From Microlunatus elymi (GTDB lineage: Bacteria; Actinomycetota; Actinomycetes; Propionibacteriales; Propionibacteriaceae): 64,000 nucleotides of DNA. Position numbers and translations under genes: made by a program. Positions 1 through 9,216 of the stretch are shown here, one piece after another; positions within the stretch are counted from its first letter, which is position 1; each line of letters begins with the position of its first letter. The notes below the pieces were generated by a model. The model was not told the origin of the DNA, did no database searches, and saw only the letters and a program-made list of their open reading frames with translations. Location: assembly GCF_007362775.1 (NCBI RefSeq), contig NZ_CP041692.1, forward strand, positions 682,001 through 746,000. The letters run 5' to 3'.

Positions 1-141
1 GTTCCGCCGGACTGGCGGGAGCAGCTCGAGAGCCGCGGGATCGCTGTGCACGCAGGGAGATCGGCGGCCGAGGCGCTCGTTGTGCTGCAGGACTTCCGGG
101 CCCGAGTGGCCGAGGGCAGCGCCACTCTCTACAACGGTTGA
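1..141 (+). CDS. C-terminal fragment of an unidentified protein
   Basis: Only the last 46 codons lie in the window, read in frame 1 to a TGA at 139-141. The frame uses typical high-GC codons and the tail ends RVAEGSATLYNG. The gene starts before base 1. I see no catalytic motif, membrane segment or domain signature in what remains, so no family can be named. It is followed by 154 bases without a clear gene before the next start. Confidence 0.55.
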   Translation, partial: VPPDWREQLESRGIAVHAGRSAAEALVVLQDFRARVAEGSATLYNG

Positions 142-295
142 CGGCCTCGGCGCTCCGGTTGCTGGTGCGAACCTGAGCCGGCCTCTGAGGGGCGTTTGAG
201 AGAAGGTCGATCGTCGTTACCGCATTCCCGGCCGCTCGTGAACGCTCAGCACTGTCGGCTCGCAACGGCAGCTCGCAACGGCAGGGGGAGCAACG

Positions 296-1879
296 GTGTC
301 TGCAACGGCGTCCGCACCGGGATCGGTGCCGCGTCTCGAATCGCCCCCTCGCGCACGGCGCGGCCTCGGACTGCCGGCGACCGCCGCGGCGATCTTCGTG
401 GTGACCGTCGCGGCCAGACTGGTCCCGATGCTGCGCGGCGGCGGGTTGAGCGGCTACGGCTCGTACGACGACTCGGTCTACTTCGCCGCCTCGCTCGGCT
501 GGGTGCACGGCCGCTGGCCCTATCGCGACTTCCTGCTCGTGCACCCGCCCGGCATCGTGGTCGCGCTGTCGCCCTTCGCCGAACTGAGTCGGTGGGTCGG
601 TGACGCCAACGGGGTTGCTGCGGGCCGGCTGGCCTGGAACGTGATGGGCGGGCTGACCGCGGTCGGCATCGTGTTGTTGGTCTGGCGGCTCAGCCGGGCC
701 GGCGCCGTGGTGGCCGGGCTGTTCTACGCGCTGCTGTGGCCGGCGGCCATGGTCGAGCGGCTGACCGATCTGGAGGGTCCGCAGAATTTCCTGCTGATCA
801 TCGCCTTGCTGCTGCTTCGACCCTTCGGCCCGGAGCGTCGTACACGAAGATCGGCGCAGGTCGCTGCCCTCGCCGCAGGGGCTGCCATGGGCTTGGCCTG
901 GAGCGTGAAGATCTGGTGGGCCGCGCCGCTCCTGGTGCTGGCGGTCTGGCTCGCGTTCGGGCCACGACGGCGGCAGCTCGGCTGGTTCCTGATCGGTGTC
1001 GCGGCCGCACTGGCGGCGGTGTGCCTGCCCTTCTTCCTGACCGCCCCGCGGCAGATGTGGCGGGACGTGATCAGTGATCAACTCAACCGACCACGGCACA
1101 ACTTGTGGCTGCCCAGACTGACCGACATCACCGGCACCACCCGGCTGCTGCACGGATCGCAGCGGCCAGAGGGTTTGATCTTGGTCGGGCTGATGGTGTT
1201 GATCATCATCCTGCTGTCCTGGCGGCGGCCGGGGGCGCGGATGATCTCCCTGCTCTACCAGACCATGCTTGCGGTGTTGATCATCTCGCCGCCGGTCTTC
1301 GTACACTACGGATCCTTCGTCGCCGTGCCGTTGGGGATCTTGATCGGAGTAGCCACCGGGGAGTTGCTCGGCCTGGCACGACGCATACCGTTGACGATCC
1401 TGCGGGTGGCCGGAACGACCGTCGTTGCCGTTGGCATCGCCGCCACGTTGGTGATCATGGCCGTGCCGATGGCCAGAGCGAAGGCGAACCAGCCGGTGGC
1501 GACCGGCCGGCTTGCCGCAGAGGTGGCCCGGATGCCGGGCTGCGTCTCGTACGATCAACCGTCGCAGGCGATCTCACTGAACGTCGTCACTCGTGATCTT
1601 GAACGCGGCTGTCCGATGATCGCCGATCTCGGCGCGACCAGCCACTGGACGAAGTTGAAGGCAACCTCGGACGGCTGCCTGACGCATTCGGAGAAGATCG
1701 CGCTGGACTACCTGCGGAGCGCCTCGGCCAGCCTGCTCTGGCGCTATCCGCCCGGGCACGGAAAGCACGCAGCGATCCACATCATCGGCGGTTGGAAGCT
1801 GCTGGCGCGCCAGCATCGACTCCGGCTGGTCGTCCCCGAACACCTGCCCGGCAGGGCCGAGCAGTGCGGCGCAGGCTGA
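296..1879 (+). CDS. Polytopic membrane glycosyltransferase (GT39/GT87-like)
   Basis: Predicted 527-residue integral membrane protein, probably transferring sugar from a polyprenyl-phosphate donor on the outer face of the membrane. After a first membrane segment (about residues 30-50) comes the hallmark loop YDDSVYFAASLGWVHG followed by WPYRDFLLVHPPG, matching the acidic DD/DE catalytic loop and the RDF-HPPG stretch of GT-C mannosyl- and arabinosyltransferase-like proteins. About ten hydrophobic helices follow up to roughly residue 400, then an extracytoplasmic C-terminal part with several cysteines. The GTG start at 296 is chosen because AGGGGGAG lies 5 nt upstream. The exact donor and acceptor cannot be read from sequence. 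Downstream lies an L,D-transpeptidase, consistent with an envelope role. Confidence 0.75.
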   Translation: MSATASAPGSVPRLESPPRARRGLGLPATAAAIFVVTVAARLVPMLRGGGLSGYGSYDDSVYFAASLGWVHGRWPYRDFLLVHPPGIVVALSPFAELSRWVGDANGVAAGRLAWNVMGGLTAVGIVLLVWRLSRAGAVVAGLFYALLWPAAMVERLTDLEGPQNFLLIIALLLLRPFGPERRTRRSAQVAALAAGAAMGLAWSVKIWWAAPLLVLAVWLAFGPRRRQLGWFLIGVAAALAAVCLPFFLTAPRQMWRDVISDQLNRPRHNLWLPRLTDITGTTRLLHGSQRPEGLILVGLMVLIIILLSWRRPGARMISLLYQTMLAVLIISPPVFVHYGSFVAVPLGILIGVATGELLGLARRIPLTILRVAGTTVVAVGIAATLVIMAVPMARAKANQPVATGRLAAEVARMPGCVSYDQPSQAISLNVVTRDLERGCPMIADLGATSHWTKLKATSDGCLTHSEKIALDYLRSASASLLWRYPPGHGKHAAIHIIGGWKLLARQHRLRLVVPEHLPGRAEQCGAG

Positions 1880-2020
1880 TCTTGGTCGCGAGTCTTGACC
1901 CTTCCTGAGCCGCATCCGGCGACTGTTGCCTGATCTTGACCTCGCCGCGATCGGATTGCGATCGGTTTGGTCCGTCGCTCGATTAGTTTGATCGAGCAAT
2001 CATCGGGTGGATGGAGGACC

Positions 2021-3118
2021 ATGTCGTCGAGACGCTGCCGGTTCGGCGCGGGCACGGCCGCGATCTTCGCGGCCGTAGTGCTGATGATCACCGGCTGTGG
2101 GCAACAGCCCGGCCACGTCTCCACGGCCGGGACGTCGCCGACTTCGGCCGGCACGACCAGTGGCCAGAATCCAACCACGACGGATCCGACCAGTACGGGG
2201 ACCGCGTCGACCTCGACCGATCCGGGCTCCGATCAGACCGCCGGTAGCGATCCGAGCAAGAAGACCAGCCCGGAAACGACGCCGAGCAAGAAGCAGCCGT
2301 CCGGGCCGCCGATGCTGCTGGACTCGATCGTGCCCACCGACAAGAGCACGGTCGGGGTGGCGATGCCGATCGTGATCATCTTCTCTACCCCGGTGAAGAA
2401 GTCGGCCCGGGCAGACATCGAGCGAGCCGCCAAGGTCACCACGTCGATTCCGGTGACCGGCGCCTGGCACTGGTTCGGCGATCGGCAGGTCGAGTTCCGG
2501 CCGAAGGAATACTGGCCGAGCGGCGACGAGGTCACCCTGCGGGCCGAATTCGATCAGGTCGGTGACGGCTACGGACGCTACGGCACCCACGCCTACGTCC
2601 GCCACTTCACCATCGGCGGGGACTTCGAGACCAAGATCTCGGTGCCGCATCACACCACCAAGGTCTACCGGGACGGGAAGTTGATCAAGACCATGCCCAG
2701 CGATGCCGGCAGCCCGGAATTCCCTTCCTGGGAAGGGACGATGGCGGTCGTCGGCACCGTACGCAATCAGCACATGACCTCCTGCAGTGCCGGCATCACC
2801 TGCAACAAGCACAATCCGAACTATTACGACGGTTGGTATCCGTGGGCCGTTCGGCTCACCTACTCGGGCACCTTCGTGCACTACTCCGACGCCGACCCGC
2901 AACCGGGCCACGGCAACGGCTCGCACGGCTGCGTACACCTGTCCTGGGATGACGCGAAGTGGTACTTCCGGCACATCTCGGTCGGTGACCCGGTGACCAT
3001 CACCGGCTCGGGCCGCGGCAAGGCGTCGGCCGACAACGGCTACGCCGCCTACAACCTGTCCTGGAGCCAGTGGCAACACGACAGTGGACTGGGCGCGGTC
3101 ACCACAAACCAGAGCTGA
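2021..3118 (+). CDS. L,D-transpeptidase, lipoprotein (YkuD domain)
   Basis: Makes 3-3 cross-links in peptidoglycan outside the membrane. The protein has 365 residues. A signal peptide ends in the lipobox ITGC with Cys26 as lipidation site, and a Ser/Thr/Pro-rich spacer follows (about 30-95). An Ig-like domain resembling those of mycobacterial Ldt enzymes comes next (about 100-195), then the YkuD catalytic domain with the signature HGNGSHGCVHLSW in which Cys304 is the nucleophile, and finally a short Trp-containing tail. Start ATG 2021 is preferred over the upstream in-frame ATG because GGAGG sits 4 nt before it and the lipoprotein signal begins there. The order Ig-YkuD-tail and the length fit LdtMt2-type enzymes. 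It appears monocistronic. Confidence 0.9.
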   Translation: MSSRRCRFGAGTAAIFAAVVLMITGCGQQPGHVSTAGTSPTSAGTTSGQNPTTTDPTSTGTASTSTDPGSDQTAGSDPSKKTSPETTPSKKQPSGPPMLLDSIVPTDKSTVGVAMPIVIIFSTPVKKSARADIERAAKVTTSIPVTGAWHWFGDRQVEFRPKEYWPSGDEVTLRAEFDQVGDGYGRYGTHAYVRHFTIGGDFETKISVPHHTTKVYRDGKLIKTMPSDAGSPEFPSWEGTMAVVGTVRNQHMTSCSAGITCNKHNPNYYDGWYPWAVRLTYSGTFVHYSDADPQPGHGNGSHGCVHLSWDDAKWYFRHISVGDPVTITGSGRGKASADNGYAAYNLSWSQWQHDSGLGAVTTNQS

Positions 3119-3132
3119 TCAGCTGGGCGCGG

Positions 3133-3825
3133 TCAGGCGTGCTGGGCGGCGAGCAGCGCCTCGACGGTAGCCAACCGGTGCCGACGCGAGGTGAGTTCGA
3201 TCTCCACCGGATCGGCACGCCGGGCGATCAAGTCGAGAATTTGATCATGCTCGGCCACCGACTCCTTGGCCCGGCCGGGCACAAAGCTGAAGGTCGAATC
3301 GCGGAGCATTCGCAACCGTCCCCAGCCGCGATGCACCAGGTCGACCAGGTCCGGGTTGGGGCACGGCTCGAAGAGCACGGCGTGGAAGTCCTCGTTCAGC
3401 TGGGTGAAGCGGTGCGGGTCGAAATGATCAAGGGAGCTGCGGAGCCTGTCGTTCACCGCCCGAGCCTTCGCCAGCGCGTCGCCGTCCAGCAGCGGCGCGG
3501 CGAACCCGGTGGCCGCTCCCTCGACCACGGCGAGCGTCTGCATGGTGGCCACGTATTCGTCCTCGTCGACCAGCGCGACCTGGGCGCCGACGTTCGTCTC
3601 GAAGCTGACCAGGCCCTCTGCCTCGAGCCGGCGGATCGCCTCCCGGACCGGCACCGTGCTGACACCGAGCTGAGCCGCGATCTGGCTGAGCACCAGCCGA
3701 TAGCCGGGTGTGAAGCGATGACCGACGATGCGTTCACGGATCCACTCGTACGCCTGCTGGGATTTGCTCGCGGCGGTCGTCGCCGCGCGGACTCCGCCGA
3801 TGCCGGTACTGACCGTGTCGGCCAT
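3133..3825 (-). CDS. GntR/FadR-family transcriptional regulator
   Basis: Predicted DNA-binding repressor of 230 residues. The N-terminal winged helix (about residues 20-85) contains LVLSQIAAQLGVSTVPVREAIRRLEAEGLV, the standard GntR helix-turn-helix with the PVREAIRRLE recognition helix. An all-helical FCD effector domain (about 95-220) follows, with His/Asp/Asn residues (NEDFH, HRLATVEALL) where FadR-subfamily members bind a metal and a carboxylate ligand. Start ATG 3825 has GGAGGATCACC before it. The gene is divergent from the homoprotocatechuate operon, so it most likely senses an aromatic acid or ring-cleavage intermediate and represses that operon. This is inferred from position. Confidence 0.88.
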   Translation of the reverse strand: MADTVSTGIGGVRAATTAASKSQQAYEWIRERIVGHRFTPGYRLVLSQIAAQLGVSTVPVREAIRRLEAEGLVSFETNVGAQVALVDEDEYVATMQTLAVVEGAATGFAAPLLDGDALAKARAVNDRLRSSLDHFDPHRFTQLNEDFHAVLFEPCPNPDLVDLVHRGWGRLRMLRDSTFSFVPGRAKESVAEHDQILDLIARRADPVEIELTSRRHRLATVEALLAAQHA

Positions 3826-3908
3826 GGTGATCCTCCAGTCGGGCGAACAAACAACATCGAGGGCCGGATCAGCTCCGGGCGATCCACGCGGATCCCGCGT
3901 TGTGATCA

Positions 3909-3933
3909 GATATGAGATCGTATACGTTCAGTC
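3909..3933 (+). promoter_or_regulatory. Probable promoter with overlapping GntR operator for the aromatic operon
   Basis: The stretch reads ATATGAGATCGTATACG and contains the perfect 8-bp palindrome CGTATACG at 3919-3926, typical of FadR/VanR-type operators. TATACG at 3921-3926 would serve as a -10 element 9 nt before the ATG at 3936. If so, the mRNA has little or no leader and a bound GntR protein would cover the -10. The layout is seen in the sequence; its function is inferred. Confidence 0.45.
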
Positions 3934-3935
3934 CC

Positions 3936-5447
3936 ATGACGTACGACGAAGTCCGTCCGCCGGTGCCGGAAACCGTCGACGCCGGGCTGGCTACGCATCC
4001 GCTTGTCGGTCGACCCGGCAAGATCATCGCAGTCCATCTGAACTATCCGTCACGGATCGCCCAGCGCGGCCGCCGACCCGCCAAGCCTTCGTACTTCCTG
4101 AAGCCGGTGACGTCGTTGGCTGTCAGCGGCGCGAGCGTCGAACGACCCTTGGGCACCGAGTTGCTCGCATTCGAAGGCGAGATCGCGTTGATCATCGGCC
4201 GCACCGCTCGCCGGGTGAATCCGGACCACGGTTGGTCCCACGTCGCCGGGGTGACGGCAGCAAATGATCTTGGTGTGTACGACCTGCGCGGCGCCGACAA
4301 GGGGTCCAACCTGCGCTCCAAGGGCGGCGACGGGTTCACCCCGATCGGGCCGTCGATGATTTCGGCTGAAGCGGTCGATCCCGCGCGGCTGCGGGTGCGT
4401 ACCTGGATCAACGGTGAGCTCGCCCAGGACGACAGCGCCGCGACGGTGGTGTTCGGATTCGGTGAACTGGTGGCCGACCTCTCCCAGTTGATCACCTTGG
4501 AGCCGGGCGACGTGATCCTGACCGGCACGCCGGCGGGATCCTCGGTGGTGGTGCCGGGAGACCTGATCGAGGTCGAGGTCGACGTGCCGGACTCCGGCTT
4601 GACGAGCGGTCGTCTGGCGACCGCCGTCACCGAAGGTTCCACCCCGCTGCCGGAGTACGGCGCGCAACCGATGGCCGATGATCATCAACGGATCGAAGCG
4701 TGGGGAAGCGCTGAGGCGGCCGGGGTTTCGGAGGTCGAGGAGTTGGAACTGACCGACGAGATGATCAACAAGCTGCGTCAGATTTCCGTTGCCACGCTGG
4801 CATCTCAGCTGCGCAAGCACGGATACAACCAGCTCTTCATCGACGGCGTGCACACCAATCACCCCGGACACAAGATGATCGGCCGGGCGCGCACCCTGCG
4901 GTTCGTGCCGGCCCGGGAAGACCTGTTCGGCAGTCACGGCGGCGGCTACAACGCGCAGAAGAAGGCTTTCGACGCGCTGAATCCCGGAGAGGTGTTGGTG
5001 ATCGAGGCCCGCGGTGAACGTGGCACCGGTACGGTCGGCGACATCCTGGGCCTGCGCGCGCAGGTCCGCGGTGCGGTCGGGATCGTCACCGACGGTGGCG
5101 TACGCGACTGGGCGGCGGTCGCCGAGTTGGACATCCCGACCTTCTCCGCCGGTCCGCATCCGGCGGTCCTCGGACGCCGGCACGTGCCCTGGGACAGCGA
5201 TCTGACCATCGCCTGCGGCGGCGCGAGTGTGCAACCCGGCGACGTGATCATCGGAGACGACGACGGCGTGCTGGTGATTCCGCCGGCTGTGCTGTCGGAG
5301 GTGTTGGACGACAGCCTGGTGCAGGAGGCGGAGGAGGAATGGATCGCCGCCAGGGTGGCCGACGGCGAATCGGTGGACGGACTGTATCCGCTGACCGGCG
5401 CCTGGCGTCAGCGTTACCGTGATCAGAACAGCACGGAAGGAAGCTGA
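3936..5447 (+). CDS. Fused FAH-family isomerase/decarboxylase and RraA-family aldolase/decarboxylase
   Basis: A 503-residue two-domain fusion. Residues about 20-235 form a fumarylacetoacetate-hydrolase fold like HpaG (decarboxylase/isomerase): AFEGEIALIIG supplies metal-binding Glu residues, GVTAANDLGVYDLR and the ITLEPGDVILTGTPAG stretch are typical. Residues about 260-500 are RraA-like, the fold of 4-hydroxy-4-methyl-2-oxoglutarate aldolase, with GTGTVGDILGLRAQ and GIVTDGGVRDW carrying the catalytic Arg and Asp. First gene of an operon with a DapA-like aldolase, hpaE and hpaD. It would therefore convert the product of HpaE through decarboxylation/isomerisation and perhaps cleavage. Which domain does which step is inference. 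The intact reading frame through both halves argues against an annotation artefact. Confidence 0.82.
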   Translation: MTYDEVRPPVPETVDAGLATHPLVGRPGKIIAVHLNYPSRIAQRGRRPAKPSYFLKPVTSLAVSGASVERPLGTELLAFEGEIALIIGRTARRVNPDHGWSHVAGVTAANDLGVYDLRGADKGSNLRSKGGDGFTPIGPSMISAEAVDPARLRVRTWINGELAQDDSAATVVFGFGELVADLSQLITLEPGDVILTGTPAGSSVVVPGDLIEVEVDVPDSGLTSGRLATAVTEGSTPLPEYGAQPMADDHQRIEAWGSAEAAGVSEVEELELTDEMINKLRQISVATLASQLRKHGYNQLFIDGVHTNHPGHKMIGRARTLRFVPAREDLFGSHGGGYNAQKKAFDALNPGEVLVIEARGERGTGTVGDILGLRAQVRGAVGIVTDGGVRDWAAVAELDIPTFSAGPHPAVLGRRHVPWDSDLTIACGGASVQPGDVIIGDDDGVLVIPPAVLSEVLDDSLVQEAEEEWIAARVADGESVDGLYPLTGAWRQRYRDQNSTEGS

Positions 5448-5448
5448 G

Positions 5449-6435
5449 ATGGCAGCGAACCCGGCTGGATACCGGACTCGGCCCGACGAGTTGACGGGGT
5501 CCATCGCGCCGGTGGTCACGCCGTTCACCGAGGAAGGTGAAGTTGATCATGACTCGCTGGCCAATCTGGTCGATTGGCAGATCTCCCAAGGCTCCAACGG
5601 GATCTCCATCGGTGGCTCGACCGGAGAGCCGAGTGCGCAGACCATCGACGAACGGGCGGCCGCCATTGCGACGGTGATCAAGACCGCCGACGGCAGAGTG
5701 CCGGTGGTGCCCGGCACCGGTTCGGCGAAGCTGCAGGAGACCATCGACCTGACCGGGGCAGCGTACGAGGCCGGAGTGGACGCGGCGCTGGTGATCACTC
5801 CGTACTACGCCCGGCCGACGCAGGAAGCGCTGTACGTCTGGTACGAGACGGTGGCTGCCGAGTATCCGGACCTGCCGATCATCGCCTACAACGTGCCCAG
5901 CCGGACCGCGGTCGAGATCGCACCGCAGACGGTCGCCCGGTTGTTCCGCGACGTGCCGAATTTCGTTGGGGTGAAGGAAACCACGAAGGACTTCGAACAC
6001 TTCTCCCGGGTGATCAAGGCGGCCGGCCGGGAGCTACTGGTGTGGTCCGGGATCGAACTGTTGTGCCTGCCGTTGCTGGCGCTGGGTGGCACCGGGTTCG
6101 TCAGTGCGACCGCCAACATCGCCCCGGCAGCGACCCGGCGGATGTACGACGCGTACACCGAGGGCCGATTCGACGAGGCACTCGAGATTCACTACGGGCT
6201 GCACCCGCTGGTCGATCTGATCTTCGTCGAGACCAATCCGGCGCCGGTGAAATGGGTGCTCGAGCAACGCGGACTGATCAACTCCGGGCACGTCCGGCCG
6301 CCGTTGATCACGCCGACCGACGCCGGCCTGGTCAAGATCACGTCGTTGCTGAACGAGGGTGCCGACTACCTGTCCCCGGTGCACGACAACGACACCATCG
6401 CCGCTCGCCGGTCCTCCCAGCCTGGAGCTAGTTGA
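5449..6435 (+). CDS. DapA-family (class I) pyruvate aldolase
   Basis: Schiff-base aldolase of the dihydrodipicolinate synthase/N-acetylneuraminate lyase family, 328 residues. It has the GGSTGE loop (about 58-63), Tyr147 in IIAYNVPSRT as general acid/base and Lys176 in FVGVKETTKDF as the Schiff-base lysine. Placed between the FAH-RraA fusion and hpaE, it most likely does the last step of homoprotocatechuate catabolism: retro-aldol release of pyruvate and succinic semialdehyde, replacing class II HpaI. Start ATG 5449 follows GGAAGGAAG and lies one base after the previous stop, so the genes are co-translated. True lysine-pathway DapA is possible but the context argues against it. Confidence 0.82.
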   Translation: MAANPAGYRTRPDELTGSIAPVVTPFTEEGEVDHDSLANLVDWQISQGSNGISIGGSTGEPSAQTIDERAAAIATVIKTADGRVPVVPGTGSAKLQETIDLTGAAYEAGVDAALVITPYYARPTQEALYVWYETVAAEYPDLPIIAYNVPSRTAVEIAPQTVARLFRDVPNFVGVKETTKDFEHFSRVIKAAGRELLVWSGIELLCLPLLALGGTGFVSATANIAPAATRRMYDAYTEGRFDEALEIHYGLHPLVDLIFVETNPAPVKWVLEQRGLINSGHVRPPLITPTDAGLVKITSLLNEGADYLSPVHDNDTIAARRSSQPGAS

Positions 6436-6437
6436 TC

Positions 6438-7967
6438 ATGAACTCGAACGCAACGACAGCCGCCACCGGCGAGGTCACGACGCCGCACGTACCCACCGAG
6501 TTGCCGCCGCGGATCCAGCACTTCATCGACGGCGCGTTCGTCGACAGTGTCGACGGTGGCACCTTCGACGTGCTGGAGCCGGTCACCAACAGCACCTACC
6601 TGCAAGCCGCAGCAGGACAGAAGGCCGACATCGATCGCGCGGTGCACGCCGCACGGTCGGCCTTCGACGACGGACCGTGGCCGCACCTGCTGGCCCGCGA
6701 ACGCAATCGAATCCTGAACAAGATCGCCGACATCGTCGAATCCACCGACGCTCGGCTGGCCGAACTCGAGACCTACGACTCCGGGCTGCCGATTACCCAA
6801 GCGCTCGGCCAGGCCCGCCGGGCCGCCGAGAACTTCCGCTTTTTCGCCGACCTGATCGTGGCCCAGTCCGACGACACCTACAAGGTGCCTGGCAGGCAGG
6901 TGAACTACGTCAACCGCAAGCCCAAGGGTGTGGCGGGCCTGATCACGCCCTGGAACACCCCGTTCATGCTGGAGAGCTGGAAACTGGCGCCCGCGCTGGC
7001 TTCGGGTTGCACGGTGGTGTTGAAGCCGGCGGAATTCACCCCGCTGTCGGCCAGCCTGTGGCCGGCGATCTTCCGTGAGGCAGGAGTGCCGGACGGAGTC
7101 TTCAACCTGGTCAACGGTCTGGGCGAGGACGCCGGCGACGCCCTGGTCAAGCACCCGGACGTGCAGTTGATCTCGTTCACCGGTGAATCGGCCACCGGGC
7201 AGTTGATCTTCGCCAATGCGGCGCTCACGCTGAAGGGCCTGTCGATGGAGCTGGGCGGCAAGAGTCCGGCGATCGTGTTCGCCGATGCTGATCTTGATGC
7301 GGCTTTGGATTCGACGCTGTTCGGTGTCTTCTCCCTCAACGGTGAACGCTGTACGGCCGGCAGCCGGATCCTGGTGGAGCGCAGCATCTACGACGACTTC
7401 GTCCGCCGCTACGCCGAGCGGGCGACCAAGATCAAAGTCGGCGACCCGCATGACCCGCAGACCGAGGTCGGTGCGCTGGTGCATCCGGAGCACTACGCGA
7501 AGGTGACCGGCTACATCGACATCGGCAGAACCGAGGCCCGGCTGGTCGCCGGCGGCGAACGACCGGAGGGTCTGCCGACCGGGAACTACGTGCAGCCGAC
7601 CGTGTTCGCCGATGTTCCTTCCACAGCAAGGATCTTTCAGGAAGAGATCTTCGGACCGGTGGTGGCGATCACCCCGTTCGACTCCGAGGAGGAGGCGCTG
7701 CGGCTGGCCAACGACGTCAAGTACGGCTTGGCCGCCTACGTCTGGACCTCCGATCTGGAACGCGCGCACAATTTCGCGCAGCGGATCGATGCCGGCATGG
7801 TCTGGCTGAATTCGCACAACGTCAGGGATCTGCGCACTCCCTTCGGCGGGGTGAAGGCATCCGGTCTGGGACACGAGGGCGGCTATCGCTCGCTCGACTT
7901 CTACTCCGACCAGCAGGCTGTGCACATCTCACTCGCCAATGTCCACACACCGAAGTTCGGCGCTTGA
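6438..7967 (+). CDS. hpaE: 5-carboxymethyl-2-hydroxymuconate semialdehyde dehydrogenase
   Basis: NAD-dependent aldehyde dehydrogenase of 509 residues that oxidises the ring-cleavage semialdehyde made by HpaD. Diagnostic parts: FTGESATGQ near the cofactor site, general base Glu271 in SMELGGKSP, nucleophile Cys305 in NGERCTAGSRI (the GERCTAGSR form is typical of HpaE) and QEEIFGPVVAI. Length is normal. ATG 6438 is chosen over the in-frame TTG 6 nt earlier; GGAG lies about 10 nt upstream and the previous stop is 2 nt away. Third gene of the operon, followed 51 bases later by hpaD. Confidence 0.9.
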   Translation: MNSNATTAATGEVTTPHVPTELPPRIQHFIDGAFVDSVDGGTFDVLEPVTNSTYLQAAAGQKADIDRAVHAARSAFDDGPWPHLLARERNRILNKIADIVESTDARLAELETYDSGLPITQALGQARRAAENFRFFADLIVAQSDDTYKVPGRQVNYVNRKPKGVAGLITPWNTPFMLESWKLAPALASGCTVVLKPAEFTPLSASLWPAIFREAGVPDGVFNLVNGLGEDAGDALVKHPDVQLISFTGESATGQLIFANAALTLKGLSMELGGKSPAIVFADADLDAALDSTLFGVFSLNGERCTAGSRILVERSIYDDFVRRYAERATKIKVGDPHDPQTEVGALVHPEHYAKVTGYIDIGRTEARLVAGGERPEGLPTGNYVQPTVFADVPSTARIFQEEIFGPVVAITPFDSEEEALRLANDVKYGLAAYVWTSDLERAHNFAQRIDAGMVWLNSHNVRDLRTPFGGVKASGLGHEGGYRSLDFYSDQQAVHISLANVHTPKFGA

Positions 7968-8018
7968 CCGGCCGCACCGCGCCATCAAGCGCCATCTGAT
8001 CATGAAGGAACGTCAACG

Positions 8019-9119
8019 ATGACCACCACCGATCCCGCTGCTGATGCCGCCGCCGACACCGCGGCGCCCGGCCTCGTACCACCGGACATTGTCCGCTGCG
8101 CCTATCTCGATCTGGTTGTCACCGACCTGGCCGCATCCCGGAAGTTCTACGTGGACGTGCTCGGCCTGGTCGTCACCGAAGAAGATGATCAAGAGATCTA
8201 CCTTCGGCCGCTGGAGGAGTTCATCCACCACAATCTGGTCCTGCGCAAGGGACCGGTCGCTGCCGCAGCCGCGTTCGCCTTCCGGGTGCGTACGCCCTCC
8301 GATGTCGATCGGGCCGAGCAGTGGTTCGCGGCGCGCGGCTGCCGAACCGAGCGGCGAGAACACGGCTTCGTCAAGGGCATCGGCGATGCCGTACGGGTGA
8401 TCGATCCGCTCGGCTTCCCGTACGAATTCTTCTTTGCTGTCGAGCATGTGGAGCGACTGGCCTGGCGTTACGACCTCTACACACCCGGTGCGCTGGTTCG
8501 TCTTGATCACTTCAACCAGGTCACCCCGGACGTGCCGAAGGGCCGTGCCTACCTTGAGGAGTTGGGATTCCGGGTCACCGAGGACATCAAAGATGATCAA
8601 GGAATCACGTACGCGGCCTGGCTGCGGCGTAAGGACACCGTGCACGACACCGCGCTGACCGGAGGCGACGGGCCGCGGCTGCATCACATCGCCTTCTCCA
8701 CCCACGAACAGCACAACATCATCGCGATCTGCGACAAGCTCGGCGCGCTGCGGATGTCCGACGTGATCGAACGCGGCCCGGGCCGGCACGGAGTCTCCAA
8801 CGCCTTCTACCTGTACGTCCGCGACCCCGATGGACACCGGGTCGAGATCTACACCCAGGACTACTACACCGGCGATCCGGACAACCCGGTGGTGACCTGG
8901 GACGTGCACGACAACCAGCGCCGGGACTGGTGGGGCAACCCCGTGGTGCCGTCCTGGTACACCGATGCGTCGCTGGTTCTTGATCTTGACGGCAATCCGC
9001 AACCGGTGGTCCAGCGGACCGACGCCAGCGAGCTGGCCGTCACGGTCGGCGCGGACGGTTTTTCCTACACCCGCAGGGATGACCAGGAAGAAGGCTTCAA
9101 GCTCGGAAACTCGGTCTGA
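8019..9119 (+). CDS. hpaD: 3,4-dihydroxyphenylacetate 2,3-dioxygenase (extradiol)
   Basis: Opens the ring of homoprotocatechuate. The 366-residue protein has two vicinal-oxygen-chelate modules (about 20-140 and 155-300). The metal ligands can be read as His164 (LDHFNQV), His223 (LHHIAFST) and Glu276 (HRVEIYTQD). Their spacing is exactly that of the Brevibacterium/Arthrobacter enzymes, with a constant offset of nine residues from H155, H214 and E267. Those enzymes use Fe or Mn, and the sequence does not decide which. GAAGGA precedes the ATG at a normal distance. Last gene of the operon; no HpaB/HpaC hydroxylase is in the window, so the substrate must be made by genes elsewhere. Confidence 0.93.
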   Translation: MTTTDPAADAAADTAAPGLVPPDIVRCAYLDLVVTDLAASRKFYVDVLGLVVTEEDDQEIYLRPLEEFIHHNLVLRKGPVAAAAAFAFRVRTPSDVDRAEQWFAARGCRTERREHGFVKGIGDAVRVIDPLGFPYEFFFAVEHVERLAWRYDLYTPGALVRLDHFNQVTPDVPKGRAYLEELGFRVTEDIKDDQGITYAAWLRRKDTVHDTALTGGDGPRLHHIAFSTHEQHNIIAICDKLGALRMSDVIERGPGRHGVSNAFYLYVRDPDGHRVEIYTQDYYTGDPDNPVVTWDVHDNQRRDWWGNPVVPSWYTDASLVLDLDGNPQPVVQRTDASELAVTVGADGFSYTRRDDQEEGFKLGNSV

Positions 9120-9216
9120 CCTCAGCCTGCTGACCCGGGCGAGTCCTAGGCTCGGCTCAACCGCCGCCGAGCAGTTGGGCGCTGGCGGATCGCTTCGTGT
9201 TGGGGGACGGGGAGCC

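Noticed and set aside
6366-7925. Minus-strand open frame opposite hpaE, and similar long frames at 4050-5528, 24023-25627, 33125-34978 and 44429-46111
   Set aside because: All are shadows of conserved genes; the encoded sequences are rich in His/Arg/Gln/Asp with no motif and no ribosome site.
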